A DNA stretch of 64,000 nt from NCBI GenBank assembly GCA_037957365.1, contig JARHVA010001189.1:3290001-3354000 (forward strand), in the 5' to 3' direction. This DNA is from Torreya grandis. Lineage: Eukaryota > Streptophyta > Pinopsida > Cupressales > Taxaceae. Positions 36,401-48,240 of this stretch are shown here, one piece after another. Numbering within the stretch: position 1 is the stretch's first letter; every line of letters begins with the position of its first letter. A program made the translations under genes and the position numbers. The notes below the pieces were generated by a model, which was given only the letters and a program-made list of their open reading frames with translations, was not told where the DNA came from and did no database searches.

Positions 36401-38063
36401 AAGATCAAAACAATATTGAGGCTTAGAATAGGAGTATAAGGAAATGGGATAAGTTGAAAAGGGTATCAAACTTTCATCTTATGAATTTTTTTCACAAATT
36501 TAATTTCATACCTTTATGAATAAATGTTAAGGGTTAGAAACACTCTAAACCCTCTAAAACCCTTGGTAATGACCTGATTGGAAATATGAATAAGGAGAGG
36601 AATACATATGGATTCTTCCCATCAATTTGGATTCCACCCTACTTGTATAGATAAGGTGTAAAATTGGTTTTATTAATAGTTTAATGTGTTTTATGGGTAT
36701 GAAAAGGCTTCAAAAGATTAATTCCACTTTGGGAGGAGGAATAGGACATAATATAACCCCTAATGTCCATTTATTACATCAACTAAACACACAAGTCATT
36801 TTGAAAGTACCTTCATCGTAGTGAGTCCAAACTGGCATAGTGAAGAAGGAATGATCACCAAGTGGGAAGGTGAAAAATATAAATGGAAGGCCTTTTAAGG
36901 TATTCCTAATGAATATAGAGACATGAGGACCCTTTAAAAGTGTCATGTATTCCATTTTATGGACTGGTTTGGAAAACTGAATACCTCTTTGGTACCAAGT
37001 GTGAAGGGTGAGTGAAAGGAGGGTGATTATAATTACAAGCAGTGATAACTCATGTCCAAAATAATGATAGTGATTGTGGATATAAGAAATGCATGTTGGG
37101 AATGTTTTATAACCCCCCTTCATGGTCCAATCATATCATCTATACCTTGTCTATTGTGGAGCACTTATAAAAGGTCAAATGATGAAGGCAGTTTCTAGGC
37201 AAGCAAATGAAGAGTCCTACACCACATTTCAAGAGTTTCATGCTTTGAGGGACATTTTTCAAAGTACACCTTTAATTTTTTATTCAATATTCCTTTCTGA
37301 TACATATGTAATTCTTTTTCTCATCTTGATAAGTGGTTTAATGACTCTTGGACTTCATTCTTCTCACTTCTCTCTCATATTTTATAAGTACTAGCCATTT
37401 TGGCTCTTGTAGAATAATACCACACCTAGTATAGTGAAGCCCTGCTAGTTTGATGTCATATTTTGCCTTTGATTAAGGAAAAAAATCTAGTTTTAAGTTC
37501 ATAAACATATTTTTTTAGTGTGAAAAATGATTAATGGTTAAGCCTAGTGATTTTATCCTTGCTTTTCTTTATCCTTTCATTTCTTGTGCAATAAGTTCTC
37601 ATTATAATAGGTCATATAGAGTGTAGTTAGTGTGTTAGGCTCCCTTCAAGTGTGAAAGTGTCCTTAGATTCATAAATCTGATCCCTGGTCTACTTACCTT
37701 GAGTAGTCTCAGGCATATCACCTCTATATTGAAACATTTATATTATAACATCTTAGGACTTTGAGGCTAGTTTGTAGATCTTGTTCTTAGTGAAATAAGT
37801 ATGATAACATAGTGGATATATTCATGGTGTATCACCTCATTATATTAGATTTATTTTATGTATATTTTTGTCCTTTTTCCCATAAGAAATCAATAACATA
37901 CATTATAAGCACTTCAATATAAATTTAGGGATCTAGCCCTTAAACTAGAGGCCTACTTCTACTATATGTAAACCCACATACCTATAAGTATTCACATGTT
38001 TCACAAATTTGAAGAAGGCTTGAACAACCTTCTCTAGGGTGTAATATTTGGTGATAATAGGTG
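33468..38063. mobile_element. 4.6-kb insertion in the 5' LTR of element D
   Basis: The right LTR reads straight through CAAGTTGGTGATTGATAG, while the left LTR is interrupted here by 4.6 kb. The flanks TGGTG (33463-33467) and AGGTG (38059-38063) could be a diverged 5-bp target duplication. No coding domain is recognised. A segment near 36525-36585 (TAAACCCTCT, GGTAATGACCTGATTGGAA) resembles the element D LTR near 31390 and 42065, so the insert may be a solo LTR of a distant relative. The longest open frames are 36779-37123 on the - strand (114 codons, hydrophobic, unrecognised) and 37122-37394 on the + strand; neither resembles a known family. Confidence 0.55.
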
Positions 38064-38364
38064 CTTGATAGACTAGGGTTGGTGATACAAGTTTAGTGTG
38101 TGCTTAATTAAATTTAATTAATTGATTTATAATACTAGTTGACCAAGCTATGGTCAATGGTTTTTATCCCCCATGAGGGTTTCCAAATTACACAATGTGT
38201 TCATACTTTATTTATATTCTCATTACTATGTTGTTAGACTAGTTGATGTTTCTCATATAATGATGTTACTTGATGAATGATTAAAATATCCATTGAAGTG
38301 AAAGTAAAAGTTTATAAGTATACTGATTTACCCCCACCCCCTCTTAGTCATCTTGCTTCCAAAA
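38064..38364 (+). repeat. 5' LTR of element D, last part
   Basis: CTTGATAGACTAGGGTTGG at 38064 resumes the match to the right LTR (43587 on) and runs to the LTR end. Shared blocks include CCCCCATGAGGGTTTCC and CTATGTTGTTAGACTAGTTGAT. The primer-binding site follows two bases after the end. Confidence 0.8.
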
Positions 38365-38366
38365 AT

Positions 38367-38385
38367 TGGTATCATAGCCTGGTCC
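38367..38385 (+). other. Primer-binding site of element D (tRNA-Met type)
   Basis: TGGTATCATAGCCTGGTCC differs by only two or three bases from the widespread plant primer site TGGTATCAGAGCCTGGTTC, complementary to the 3' end of initiator tRNA-Met. It starts just after the LTR, where first-strand synthesis begins. Confidence 0.85.
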
Positions 38386-38399
38386 TGTAAAGCAAGTCT

Positions 38400-39132
38400 A
38401 AAAATATGAAGGGTGATCCTAGAAGCACAAGTTACTAAGTAGTTAAGTAAAGAGAGTTAAGAGTTGAGATATGTGGTCAAGGATCTTGATGAATAGATAT
38501 TCATCCTAAAGAGTGATATGGTCCAAAAATCCAAAAGGGATGAAAATACCATGATTGATATCAAGAATTAATTAGAGTTCACAAATACAAGTTTGAGATC
38601 AAAGGAAGTTGAGTGTGATCAGTTGAAGTCTAAGATAGGTTCCTTGAAGGTAAAACATGAGAAGATAGATCAAGTCAATAAGAATGCCAATATAAATATA
38701 AATATGAGAATACCAATAAGATAAATTAACACCATAATTTATTCTAATTTCTCCCATGGTCATTATTTTCCTTGTTATCAGTTTGGACATTAAACAAAAA
38801 ACTATAAAAGGATGCCACCCAAGAATGAATTTTCATGGGACTATGGTAAAGGAAGAAATTGGATAAGAAGAGATCACATGCCACATCAATCAATAGGTAT
38901 TTCTAGCAAGAGTAAGGTCATTTTATATGAGTGTCAATGTGTTAGTCATATTACAAGATTTTGTAAGATCAAATTGAATAAGTCCTCAAGTCATAGCAAG
39001 GTATTGGAAGCTCCTAATAGACAAATTATAGTATGGAGATCAAAGAAGGTGAGAACGTTTCATGATCAACCTATGGATCAATTTGAACTGATTTTTAGTG
39101 TAGAATGCCAAGAGTGTCTAGTATTAGCTTAG
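38400..39132 (+). pseudogene. gag: Element D gag remnant with two zinc-knuckle boxes
   Basis: The frame containing 38761-39132 is open for 120 codons apart from one TAA. It has two CCHC-like boxes. The first, about 38764-38805, reads Y-F-P-C-Y-Q-F-G-H-stop-T-K-N-Y, with the first and last Cys as Tyr. The second, about 38923-38964, reads Y-E-C-Q-C-V-S-H-I-T-R-F-C. Upstream, 38400-38700 is Lys/Glu/Asp-rich and coiled-coil-like, as in the middle of many gag proteins. After 39132 no protease, integrase or RT motif follows. Confidence 0.6.
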
Positions 39133-40633
39133 ATAGAGAAGAAGAAGGATAATATAGACACCAAGCCAAAGGTGCCAATCATGACCAAGAGGATCCTAAA
39201 GATATAATATCATCATCATGATTGCAAATTAGTTGGTAAAAGAGTAGAAATCTGATAATATATTAAATTTTTGTTATTCTAAGTGCCTTATGGAAGGGGT
39301 GACTCCATTAGGCTTCATGGAGACACTCATCATTAAGTGGAAACATGGTGGATGCTTGTTAAGCTTTGATATAGTGTTGTAGATGAAGAAGGTGTGAAGA
39401 CATGTTGAATATTGTTGAGTCTAACCTAGAAGTGTGGTCTATTAGAATGTTGAGAGGTAAGTTTTTGGTATCTCATTGTAGTTGAGCTTGATCTATTTTG
39501 ATATTTGGTATTGGCACCAAAGTGTTTGTTCTGTGTTGGATATGGTCTATGTATATTATTGATTCATATAGTGATCAAGTTGTGAAGACAAAGGGGGAAC
39601 ATGGTTTTGTATTTTTGTATGAGATATATTTGATGAGTTCTTGTATTGATTGGTATATGCCTAGTCTAAGGGGGAGCATGATTTCTAAGATTTATCATGA
39701 TTCTAGTTGTGAGAGAGGGTTGAATTTTATATATTCATCAAGATGACCTTAATTTAATAGAGGACCAAGGCACATATTGTATAGTTTATATTTTCATATC
39801 ATGAAGAAGGTAAGTTATGATAGAGGTATGCCATAAAGAAGCATGTAAGAGTAGATCTAGTTGACATAATGATGCAAGGAAGATGTTATGACGAGGTATA
39901 TGCCATGGTGGCTTGAAAAATATGAAGAAGAATAAATAATAACATCTAAGATACCATATTTATATGACATGAATGATCTCTAATTTATCATGGAGGATTA
40001 GATTGTTCCCTTGTAATAATATCTTTGATTGTAGATAGACCTAATAGACATGATGGACAAGTGTTGGTTATAGATATGTTTTATGCTCATAAACATTGAG
40101 TGTGATTGCTCTAGGAATTTGAATATGAACTTTAGGTCATGTATCATAGGTCTATATGCTTGGTATTCCATAGTTGTGTAATGTCAAGGTGATCAAGCAT
40201 GATAAATAGTGACCTAGGTATCTTATAGACCTAATGAGTAGTGAACTAATATAATAGGGGCTTTCATGACATAGATGGATCAGATATGGCTTATGAAGCT
40301 AAAATAAGGTTAGAAGATATTGTTTTCATAGTGTGTGTATGGATAATGATAGATTAGGGAGAAAATATATGAGTGGTTTCCATAATTTCTAACATCTAAG
40401 GTATTTGAGATATAACATTAGCTTAGGGGGAGAAAGTGAGTCTACAAAATGTTTTATTCAATAACTATGGTGAGTATTTGGTAATGATTTCATTGTGGGT
40501 ATCTCTAAAGTTTAGATCTAAGGATCAAATAGCTATTTGTATAAGGGACCCTTTGTCATTAATGTCAAATGGGGAGAAAGACCAATTTGGGGGAGAAGAG
40601 ATTGATCAGATTGTAGTTTGTTTTTCCATGAAT
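39133..40633 (+). other. Non-coding interior of element D
   Basis: No pol domain found. The stretch contains several polypurine-tract-like runs: CTAAGGGGGAGCATG (39664), TTAGGGGGAGAAAGTG (40423), AATGGGGAGAAAG (40567), TTTGGGGGAGAAGAG (40585). Such runs normally occur once, before the 3' LTR. Open frames 39498-39746 and 40436-40741 are unrecognised; the latter runs into the LTR. Confidence 0.5.
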
Positions 40634-40648
40634 GAAAAAGGGGGATAT
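40634..40648 (+). other. Polypurine tract of element D
   Basis: GAAAAAGGGGGAT directly precedes the right LTR (ATTATTGGCATAGTGTTGTC). The arrangement AAAAGGGGGA-TATTATTGGCATAG matches the common plant pattern of a polypurine tract followed by TGTTGG. Confidence 0.75.
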
Positions 40649-43600
40649 TATTGGCATAGTGTTGTCATTAATGTCAATATGATGTCAAAGTGTATTTTTA
40701 TTGATGTATATATTCATATGATGAATATTCATGGTGAGTAATCATGATAAATGAGGTTGATGTCTAGATGAACATGGTGTCTAGGTGAGCAAGGCTAGTT
40801 GATATTTTTGTTATGATAAGCATATGAGCATTGAAGGTATGTAGTGATTTCCATGAGAGGTAAAGGTATAGGTACAATTTTCATGAGAGATAAAGGTATA
40901 GGTATGGTCTTGATGTCTTGACCATACCTTCACACATGGTCTCTTTATGATATGACTATACTTAGGTTACTTAATCACTTGTCCTTAAATATGTACCTTA
41001 CAAAAATTATAAAGGATTAATACCTAACTCTCAAGCCCATATAATTATAAAAAAATTATTACATGAATAAGATCACTCACTTCACCATGATACCTATACA
41101 TACCTTCTCATAAGGTCTAGATAAGGCTTTACAAGACACCTTGATGTCTTAACCTTTTCTTGAAGGTATGTAGTGATTTCCATGAGAGATAAAGGTATAG
41201 GTATGGTCTTGATTTCTTGGTATGATGAGTGGTATTAAGCATGTGATAATATGTATGGTAATGGATGAGCATGGTAAGGTGTTGATTATGATAGTAAGGT
41301 GTTATCATCATGAATAGAGGCATGAAGGTCAAGTGTTTGAGTAACCTAAGACTAGTCATGGTATGAAAAGTCCTAATGAGAAGGTTTAAGCATGGTAACT
41401 TGGTGAGATAGATGAAAAGAGGAATAAGAGGTTTTATGACATTGTTTATGCATGAATATGATGAATTAGATCACTCGTGAGAGTATAAAAATGAGCCTAC
41501 AAGGGTAGGACCTACAAACTTAGTTTGCAACTAGACCACCTCTAAACCCTACTTGGCCTAATGAGATATCATGATCTATTTTCAAGGAACACGAATAATG
41601 TTTGACATAATTTGAGAATGTGATATTTTATATGATAATTTAAGGTGGAGAGAACATGAAAATAAGTTTTAAGGTTTGTTCAAAACTTAATGAGGTGTGA
41701 ATACTCAAGTGTAATAAAGGAAGATGGTGAGAACATGGCCTAATGAGGTATCAAGATAAATTTCCAAGGATAACATGGACATGTGAGCATTGAAAGAAGT
41801 GTTTTATATTGTTTCAATTATGTTGACCAATTTTAAAGAAAAAAATTAAGGTTAAGTCAAGAAAAATTATTTTGAGGTCTCTTGTGTCTACAAAATCAAG
41901 GGTTTTCAACTTGAGAAGAAAATTCAATTGTTCATTTGCATGTGTAACCTATAAATTGGAACCTAATATATTCATGGTATATGGGTAAGGTTCTTATAAA
42001 AAAAATTCAAGCATTGGTTTTTTGAATTAAGGGTTAAGCTTTATGAATGATTGTTAAGACTGGAAGATGGTTTAAACCCTCAAAGAAACCTAATAATGAC
42101 CTGATGTTGAATATCTTGTTCTAAAGTGATCATAATGGTTTGATATGTATATTTAATTTATTTTATGTTTTATTAAAATCTCCCAATAACCTATAGGTGT
42201 GATTGGTTTTTTAGGTGTATGAGCAGACCTTATAAGAAAGAGCATGTTCTTGGAAGATTATTGTAGTTATGAAAGTTGACCAAGTCAAACTTTATAAATC
42301 AATGGAGGAAAAATATTGATAATTTTATTTTATGTCCATGGTTATTTTTTATTATTTTACATCCATCATATTTTCTAAATATATCATCCAAGACAACTTA
42401 TCGCTAACAATCCTAATGGTGTAAACAGTGAGAAACCTAGGTAGAAGTGAGAAGGTGATTAGGGATGTGATATCATGGATTAGATATTATATTATATTAT
42501 TATTATTTTATATTTTTATAATTATTTTTTATGATAATTTTAATTCATTAATATAATTTAAGTATGTTATTTCATATGGTAGGAGTTCATGTTTCCATGA
42601 CTGTGTTTTGAGGCTAGTTCAGTTCTAAGTGGGCTACATGCAAAGAATAGTTTGAGCATGTATACCCTAAGTTGAATAATATTATTAAGTTTTTTATGAA
42701 ATTTAGATAATAGTGTTTCTTATTATGTGATTTTTTCCATGGTTTTTCAACAAAATTATGTTTATGCTTCAATTGTTCAAGACAAGTTTTTTGTGTATGC
42801 ACAGGCCTATTATGAATAGTGTTTTGAGAAGGGGTTCAAGTAATGGTTCAACATAAAAGGCTTTGTGAACATAAAGTGAATTTGTATAAGGTAAAATTTA
42901 TTTTAATATTATGTTTTCCTACTTTATGTGGAGTTTGGAATCATTTCAAGAAAGACAAAGTGTAATGTGCTCTAATGAAGGCCTAATGGGATTAGGTCTC
43001 CTTAAGGCCTAAAATGGTTTTGGTCCTATATGCTATGACCAAAATATTTTATTATTTTATTAATGTTTTAAAATTGGTATAATTAATATTATAAGGTTAA
43101 TAAATGTTTAAAAATGTGTGTGTCTGACCAAGCTGTGTGAGAGAAAGAGACTAGTATAAGAATAAGTCTAATTATGCCTATTTGAGTGTGTTAGATAAGA
43201 GAGGTGTGCAAGAAAATAAAATATAATAAATATGAGTATAAGGAGGTAATTTATACCATCATATGGGTGTATATATACATTCATGAATATCTAATAAGAG
43301 GTCTAAGTATGGATATCAAGGTCATATGACCTAATCAATTTTGAAGAGACCTAGTAGAGTGAAGAAGCCTGGAGGTAGTTTTGAAAGGGATATAAGTGTG
43401 TGAAGATATAGAGAAGAGGAGCATAATATATTTAAGATTAAAATAATTAAAAATATGGAAGGTATAATTCTACTTGGCTGAGTGGATGCCTAGTCAAGAG
43501 GTGGCTGAGTTGGTGTTGAGTCACTAAGGGAGTTGGTGATTCTTTGTAAGTGGGTGTTTGCTAAAATACTATATCAAGTTGGTGATTGATAGATTGGGGT

Positions 43601-43885
43601 TGGTGATCCATTTTGAGTGGGTTATAAAATTAATTTAATTCATTGATTTATAAGACTAGTTGTCTAAGCTATTGTTAGTGGGTTTTATTCCCCATGAGGG
43701 TTTCCCACTTATATGATGTATTCATACTTTGTGTATATTCTCATCACTATGTTGTTAGACTAGTTGATATTGATCATATTACAATTTTTCTTGATGAATG
43801 ATTATAATATACATTAAATTGAAAGTAAAAGTTTATAAAGGCATTGATTCACCCACACACCACCCCCATCATCTTAATTCTAACA
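40649..43885 (+). repeat. 3' LTR of element D
   Basis: About 3.24 kb, colinear with the left LTR except for a 231-bp inversion near its start, single copies of the segments that are tandemly duplicated on the left, and no 4.6-kb insert. It ends TCATCTTAATTCTAACA, followed by CAAAA. Shared blocks include CATGTGTAACCTATA (31272/41939), GAGGCTAGTT (32492/42611) and GGATTAGGTCTCCTTAAGGCC. No genes lie inside it. Confidence 0.85.
40928..41158 (-). repeat. 231-bp inversion in the 3' LTR of element D
   Basis: This segment is the reverse complement of 29738-29968 in the left LTR. It includes CACACATGGTCTCTTTATGATATGAC (positions 40931-40956) and CCTTCTCATAAGGTCTAGAT (41103 on). It is flanked on both sides by direct copies of GAAGGTATGTAGTGATTTCC (40832 and 41162), present once in the left LTR (29645). 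Confidence 0.85.
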
Positions 43886-45890
43886 CAAAATGTGATGAAT
43901 TTTACTTTGCTACAATAGGGGATGACTAACATTTCATAACAATAGGTACATTCCAATTTACCAACATAGTAGAGGTAGAACATTTTTCCACCTAAATATG
44001 GAGAAACCAATGTTCCATATCATCAGGTAGTGACAAGTATACCTCTTCAGTTGTAGACCAACATGCCTTTACAGCCACAAACATTATCTAATCAACAACG
44101 GATGTTCATCGGTCAATAATAAATGTTTGATGTTTAATAAACATCTACTTCACAATAATTATTTACAAAACCAATAGGTGCTAATATCCAAAAAGTTCCA
44201 ATTAGATAATAATTGGATTTTTCATAGAACATGACACAAATTTGATGATAAGGCCTTGTTTCAAAAGAAGTTCCCCTTACTCAGCTAGGTCTGACTAGTT
44301 GGCATTAAGTCCCTATTTAACCTCAATAGGCATAATACTTTACCCCAAGCTATATCTATCCATCCCAATAATAATTCTCTTAAAACCAAGCTTATATATT
44401 GAATCCAAATAATAATATCACACCATAACACATGTAATTCCAATAATCTCATCCTAATATGTGAATACATATTTCTGGTCAATTCCCTAACCAAACCAAC
44501 ATTCCACCAACCATTCCTCCATTATACCCTGGTCAAGTAAATACACCTTTAACCACCCAACCTCTACTTCAAGACAATATTCTATCTAGTTTCTTGGTAG
44601 AAAAATTATATTCTCTCTAGTTTCTTGGCATAAAAACTACAAAAAATAAAGGATACAATTACCACCATTCAAGTTGGGTAATAAAACAATAATTTTAAGT
44701 TGGTTGACATGTGTTCATACCCATTCAACATGGAGTATCTACAAATACCATTTCCTCTAGGGTACAAACCACAAAAGTTTGATAAGTATAAGGGTAAAGG
44801 AGACCCTAAGGCCCATTTGATATAATTCTTTATTTATTTCCATCTAGTGGCTATAATGACATATATCTCCTAATTTTTCTTCCCCAAAGTCTAGCAGGAT
44901 AGGCTTTGGAGTGGTTTTTGAAATTTATAAAGAACTCAATATCTAATTTTGATGACGTTTGAGATAAGTTTGTGCAACATTTATCCTACAATCTCAAACA
45001 TGAGGTTTTATTGGTAGATTTAATTTAGGCCAAGAAAAAAGTTGGTGAAATTTTCACAAGATATCTATAATGATGGAGATCACTTATTAGATGCTTCACC
45101 AATATCTTACCAAACAAAAAATTAGCTACTATGTTTACCAAAAATTTACATAGTGAGATATCCTACCATCTAGAGCTACAATGTGCACACACTTTCAAAA
45201 AGATCATCAACAAAGGTTTATTGATAAAAAGGTCCCTTATCAATAAATGGATAATCAAGCTTAAATTTTCCAATCAAAATCATAACCAAAACCAAGGAAA
45301 TGGCCAAAATTAGAACCAAAACTAAGTCCAAGTGTAAGCATTGGCACCAGCCTAGGAAAATAATTATGAAAAGTCCAAGAAATTCAATTGCAAGAAGAAT
45401 ATTTTTTGAAATAGAGTAACCAAGTTGTGGCATGTCTAAATAGTGAAAATACCATCTACTTATCCAACATTATAAATGTAAATTAATCCTCACCAATAAC
45501 CCATTCAATAGGTGCAACCTTCATAATAACCTAAAGTAACTCAATAAATGCAATAACCATTACCTTTGAAAACCCCTCCTCCAAGGAAAAATGTGCATAC
45601 TAATATAGTCTTTATTGACCTTGGAGAAACCATTGAAGCCATTTTTCACAAGCTAGATACCACTAATTTGATTAATTGGTTGATTTTGAAGTGTTATCTT
45701 GAGGGAATTCCCTATCCAATTTGGTAAAAGGAAAATGAATTATGTAAATATCATCATGTTCATGGGAATAATTTATGTTGTTGTATGTAGTTCAAACACC
45801 TCATCAAAAATATGTTAGAAAATGGGGAGATAACATTAGATAATAAAGCATCTATGTTTAATCAGAACCTAGGTATTTATCAAAACCCTT
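43886..45890 (+). pseudogene. gag: Element C gag, main part
   Basis: Gag resumes after element D. The first 800 bases are Gln/Pro-rich with many TAA codons in place of CAA. The core follows: IPFPLGYKPQKFDKYKGKGD near 44750 (family GYKPPKF-x-YDG-x-GNP), an ALEWF-like block near 44905, then MFTKNLHSEISYHLELQC (45131 on) and KGLLIKRSLINK. A zinc-knuckle-like box near 45745-45785 reads C-K-Y-H-H-V-H-G-N-N-L-C. This is a plant gypsy gag broken by stops. Confidence 0.7.
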
Positions 45891-46699
45891 TTTCATAACA
45901 TAACAATAATAACCAAAAACATCAACAACAAAGACTAAAGTAATAAAAGCAATAGTATTAATAATTGAGACAAAAACAATATAAAAATAATAATAAAAGC
46001 ATCAATCAAATGGACAGAACCAAGGCCAAAACAATCTCAATACCTAATAAAACTTACCATTTAGTTGCACATGACTACAAAAAATTCATAAGCCATATTG
46101 TGGGAGGTCATGTTTCCACCATTACCATCAATCTAAGACCAAGTTCCAACCTCATAAGACCCAATCTATACCAATGATCCTTCCTTGACCTAGGACTACA
46201 TACATGCATACTGTCAAGTAGGGATTACTAATTTTGGACATTATATTGATAACCTGTCATTGGCTTATGACTACATAAAAGTGCACTGACAACCAAGACT
46301 TATCCTATTTGATCCCCCTCTACTATCATTTTCTAACAATAATGGTCCTGTGTCTAATCCCAATTGTGTAATTAAAAATCAACAATCAAATATTACCATT
46401 CTAAGCCCATAACCATCTACCATTGAACCCATGCAACCCACCATTCTAGATAAGAACTAGCCATACACTATTATGAAGTAAAATATGTTTGATATTATAT
46501 AATAACTTCAAAAAATACCTACACAAATTTTTGTTTTAGATTTATTACATACATCTAATATCCATAAGAACATCTTGATTGATTTCTTAGGCTAAACCCA
46601 AGTTCTAAACAACATAATCCCAAAAAAAATTAAATATTTGGTTGGACATATAGCCCTAGGCCAATAGTTGACCTTTGTTCAAAGTGATATATCATCCCT
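45891..46699 (+). other. Element C gag-protease linker
   Basis: Asn/Gln/Lys-rich text in broken frames, with no recognised domain. It is likely the low-complexity spacer between zinc knuckle and protease. The open frame at 45965-46177 is probably a fragment of it. Confidence 0.4.
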
Positions 46700-47354
46700 T
46701 GGCCCTCTCTATAATAATCCATTATATATAAAACTTGACATTATGAAACATAAAGTGAAGAATGTCCTAATCGAGAATAGATTGGGCCTGAATATTGTGT
46801 CTTTGAAGCTCATCAAGAATATTAGGAACACAACAATCTATCTCTAATTATAAATGATCACTATCAGGGCCTATGGCAATAAAAAGAGGGAATCACAAGG
46901 CACCATTAGCTTGCTAGTTATCATTGGGCCCTTAACCAATGATACAATATGCCATGTGTTGGACCTAGACCTATATTATAATTTGCTCTTGGTTAGACCT
47001 TGGATACATGAAATTCATGTAATTCCTTCAACATTTCACCAATGTATCAAGTTCTCCCACTTAGGTATGTAGGTCACCTTTCACATAGATTTGTATCCCT
47101 ATGAACATTGCAAGCATTTGGAGGTTGAGTATAAAAGATATAACTACCATTTTAGCTTAGATATGGTTCTTAAAAAGGATAAGGGGAAAGAAATATTTTT
47201 TGATTTACTAGAGGCTAATTACATAGACCCATATAGCCTTGATTCATCTTCTCATATACCACCTATTAAAATGTCTAATCATTTTACCATCTTGACCAAT
47301 TACCTAGGAGAGTATTTGACCCATGATACATTCCACATTACCAAGATTCCATAG
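46700..47354 (+). pseudogene. Element C aspartic protease
   Basis: One frame with few stops. The active-site block reads KNVLIENRLGLNIV, where the family has VLIDNGSALNV: catalytic Asp is Glu (GAG at 46773-46775) and Gly is Arg. Next come TIRAYGNKKRESQGTISL, VIIGPLTNDTICHVLDLDL, YNLLLVRPWIHEIHVIPST and FHQCIKF, a very clear match to the VRAYD-x3-REV-x-GT ... LLGRPWIH ... PSTLHQC-x-KF pattern. TAG at 47070-47072 replaces an expected Gln. An extension rich in Tyr/His/Asp continues to 47354. Confidence 0.8.
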
Positions 47355-48240
47355 AACCCTAAGTCCTATGTAAGACCTAAATCCAAGACACCTTGAATAG
47401 AATGGAAAAAAAAGGGAAAAGGCAAGCTCCATATTCCACCTCCCATTATTTTCACACTATCCACTAGCCAAGAATAGGACCCACTAACAAATGATGAAAC
47501 ATAGTTATATAATAAAAAATTGGTTGACTACTATATATAATGTCAAGTACCCTATTCCTAATGGATCATGAAGAATCATGCCTATCAAAGATGAGGCCTT
47601 GGGCTAAAATAATAGGGCACACTTGAGCTAATCTCTATAACTCAATACAAAGGAACCTATAGTCTCCAATTTAAAGCACCTAGGGGTGACCCCACATATT
47701 TTATTCATGTTCTAATGCTAATGAGTAGTGATGATGATATTGATAGTGAATTAGAGTCTAATCATAGCCTTTATCAAGACCTATTATATACCATTTTTTT
47801 TAACACCCATATCATTTGTACCCTTAGACTAATTATTTTCCATAATCCAACAAGAATCCAAAGTGCTTGTAGATGAGTTTGAGAATGATGAGGCATTTTG
47901 TGATTTTTTAGGCCTAAGAGATAATGTTCCACTAGGAGACCAAAAATAAGGGTTTTAAATCAAATTTAATCTTGTAGCCTATTTTTAAGGATTATTTAAC
48001 ACCCTTAGCCATAATAAAATAAATAAATAATTGAGGTCCTAAAATGAAAAAATCTTTGAGACATTTTTGGACTAGGTTAAAAGTAAAGAGAAAGGCTAGC
48101 CTAGTGGTGAAAACATGTTTCAGGTGCCATTAGATGGGGGTGTTCATCCTACCTCAAACATAGGTCATCAGACCACCAACAACAAACTTGCTTATGGTTT
48201 CGAGTTTAGTTTTAAATAACATCATGATTTTCAAAAAAAT
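47355..48240 (+). other. Element C protease-RT linker, truncated by element E
   Basis: Low-complexity, Asp/Ser/Pro-rich decayed coding text, for example the acidic run near 47720-47760. It ends abruptly at AAAAAAAT where the LTR of element E starts at 48241. No RT motif appears before the break. Confidence 0.45.

Larger units (their letters stand above)
29459..43885 (+). mobile_element. Element D: non-autonomous LTR element with >3 kb LTRs
   Basis: Two long direct repeats (left 29459-38364 including an insertion, right 40649-43885) flank 2.3 kb. A tRNA-Met-type primer site follows the left LTR and a GAAAAAGGGGGA polypurine tract precedes the right LTR, so orientation is certain. The interior holds only a gag zinc-knuckle remnant; no protease, RT, RNase H or integrase is visible. 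Flanking bases AAAAA (29454-29458) and CAAAA (43886-43890) suggest a target duplication inside the gag of element C. Whether it descends from a copia or gypsy element is not clear. Confidence 0.8.
24560..48240 (+). mobile_element. Element C: gypsy-type host element split by element D
   Basis: The left part is 24560-29458 (LTR, primer site, leader, start of gag) and the right part 43886-48240 (rest of gag, protease, linker). They read as one element if element D (29459-43885) is removed. Both sides of the junction are Gln-rich gag text, and the flanks AAAAA and CAAAA look like a 5-bp target duplication. The element stops at 48241 where element E begins, before any RT. RT, integrase and the right LTR should lie beyond element E, outside this window. 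Confidence 0.6.

Noticed and set aside
40436..40741. 101-codon open frame running into the right LTR of element D
   Set aside because: It crosses the polypurine tract and LTR start, where no protein is expected to be encoded, and has no recognisable motif.
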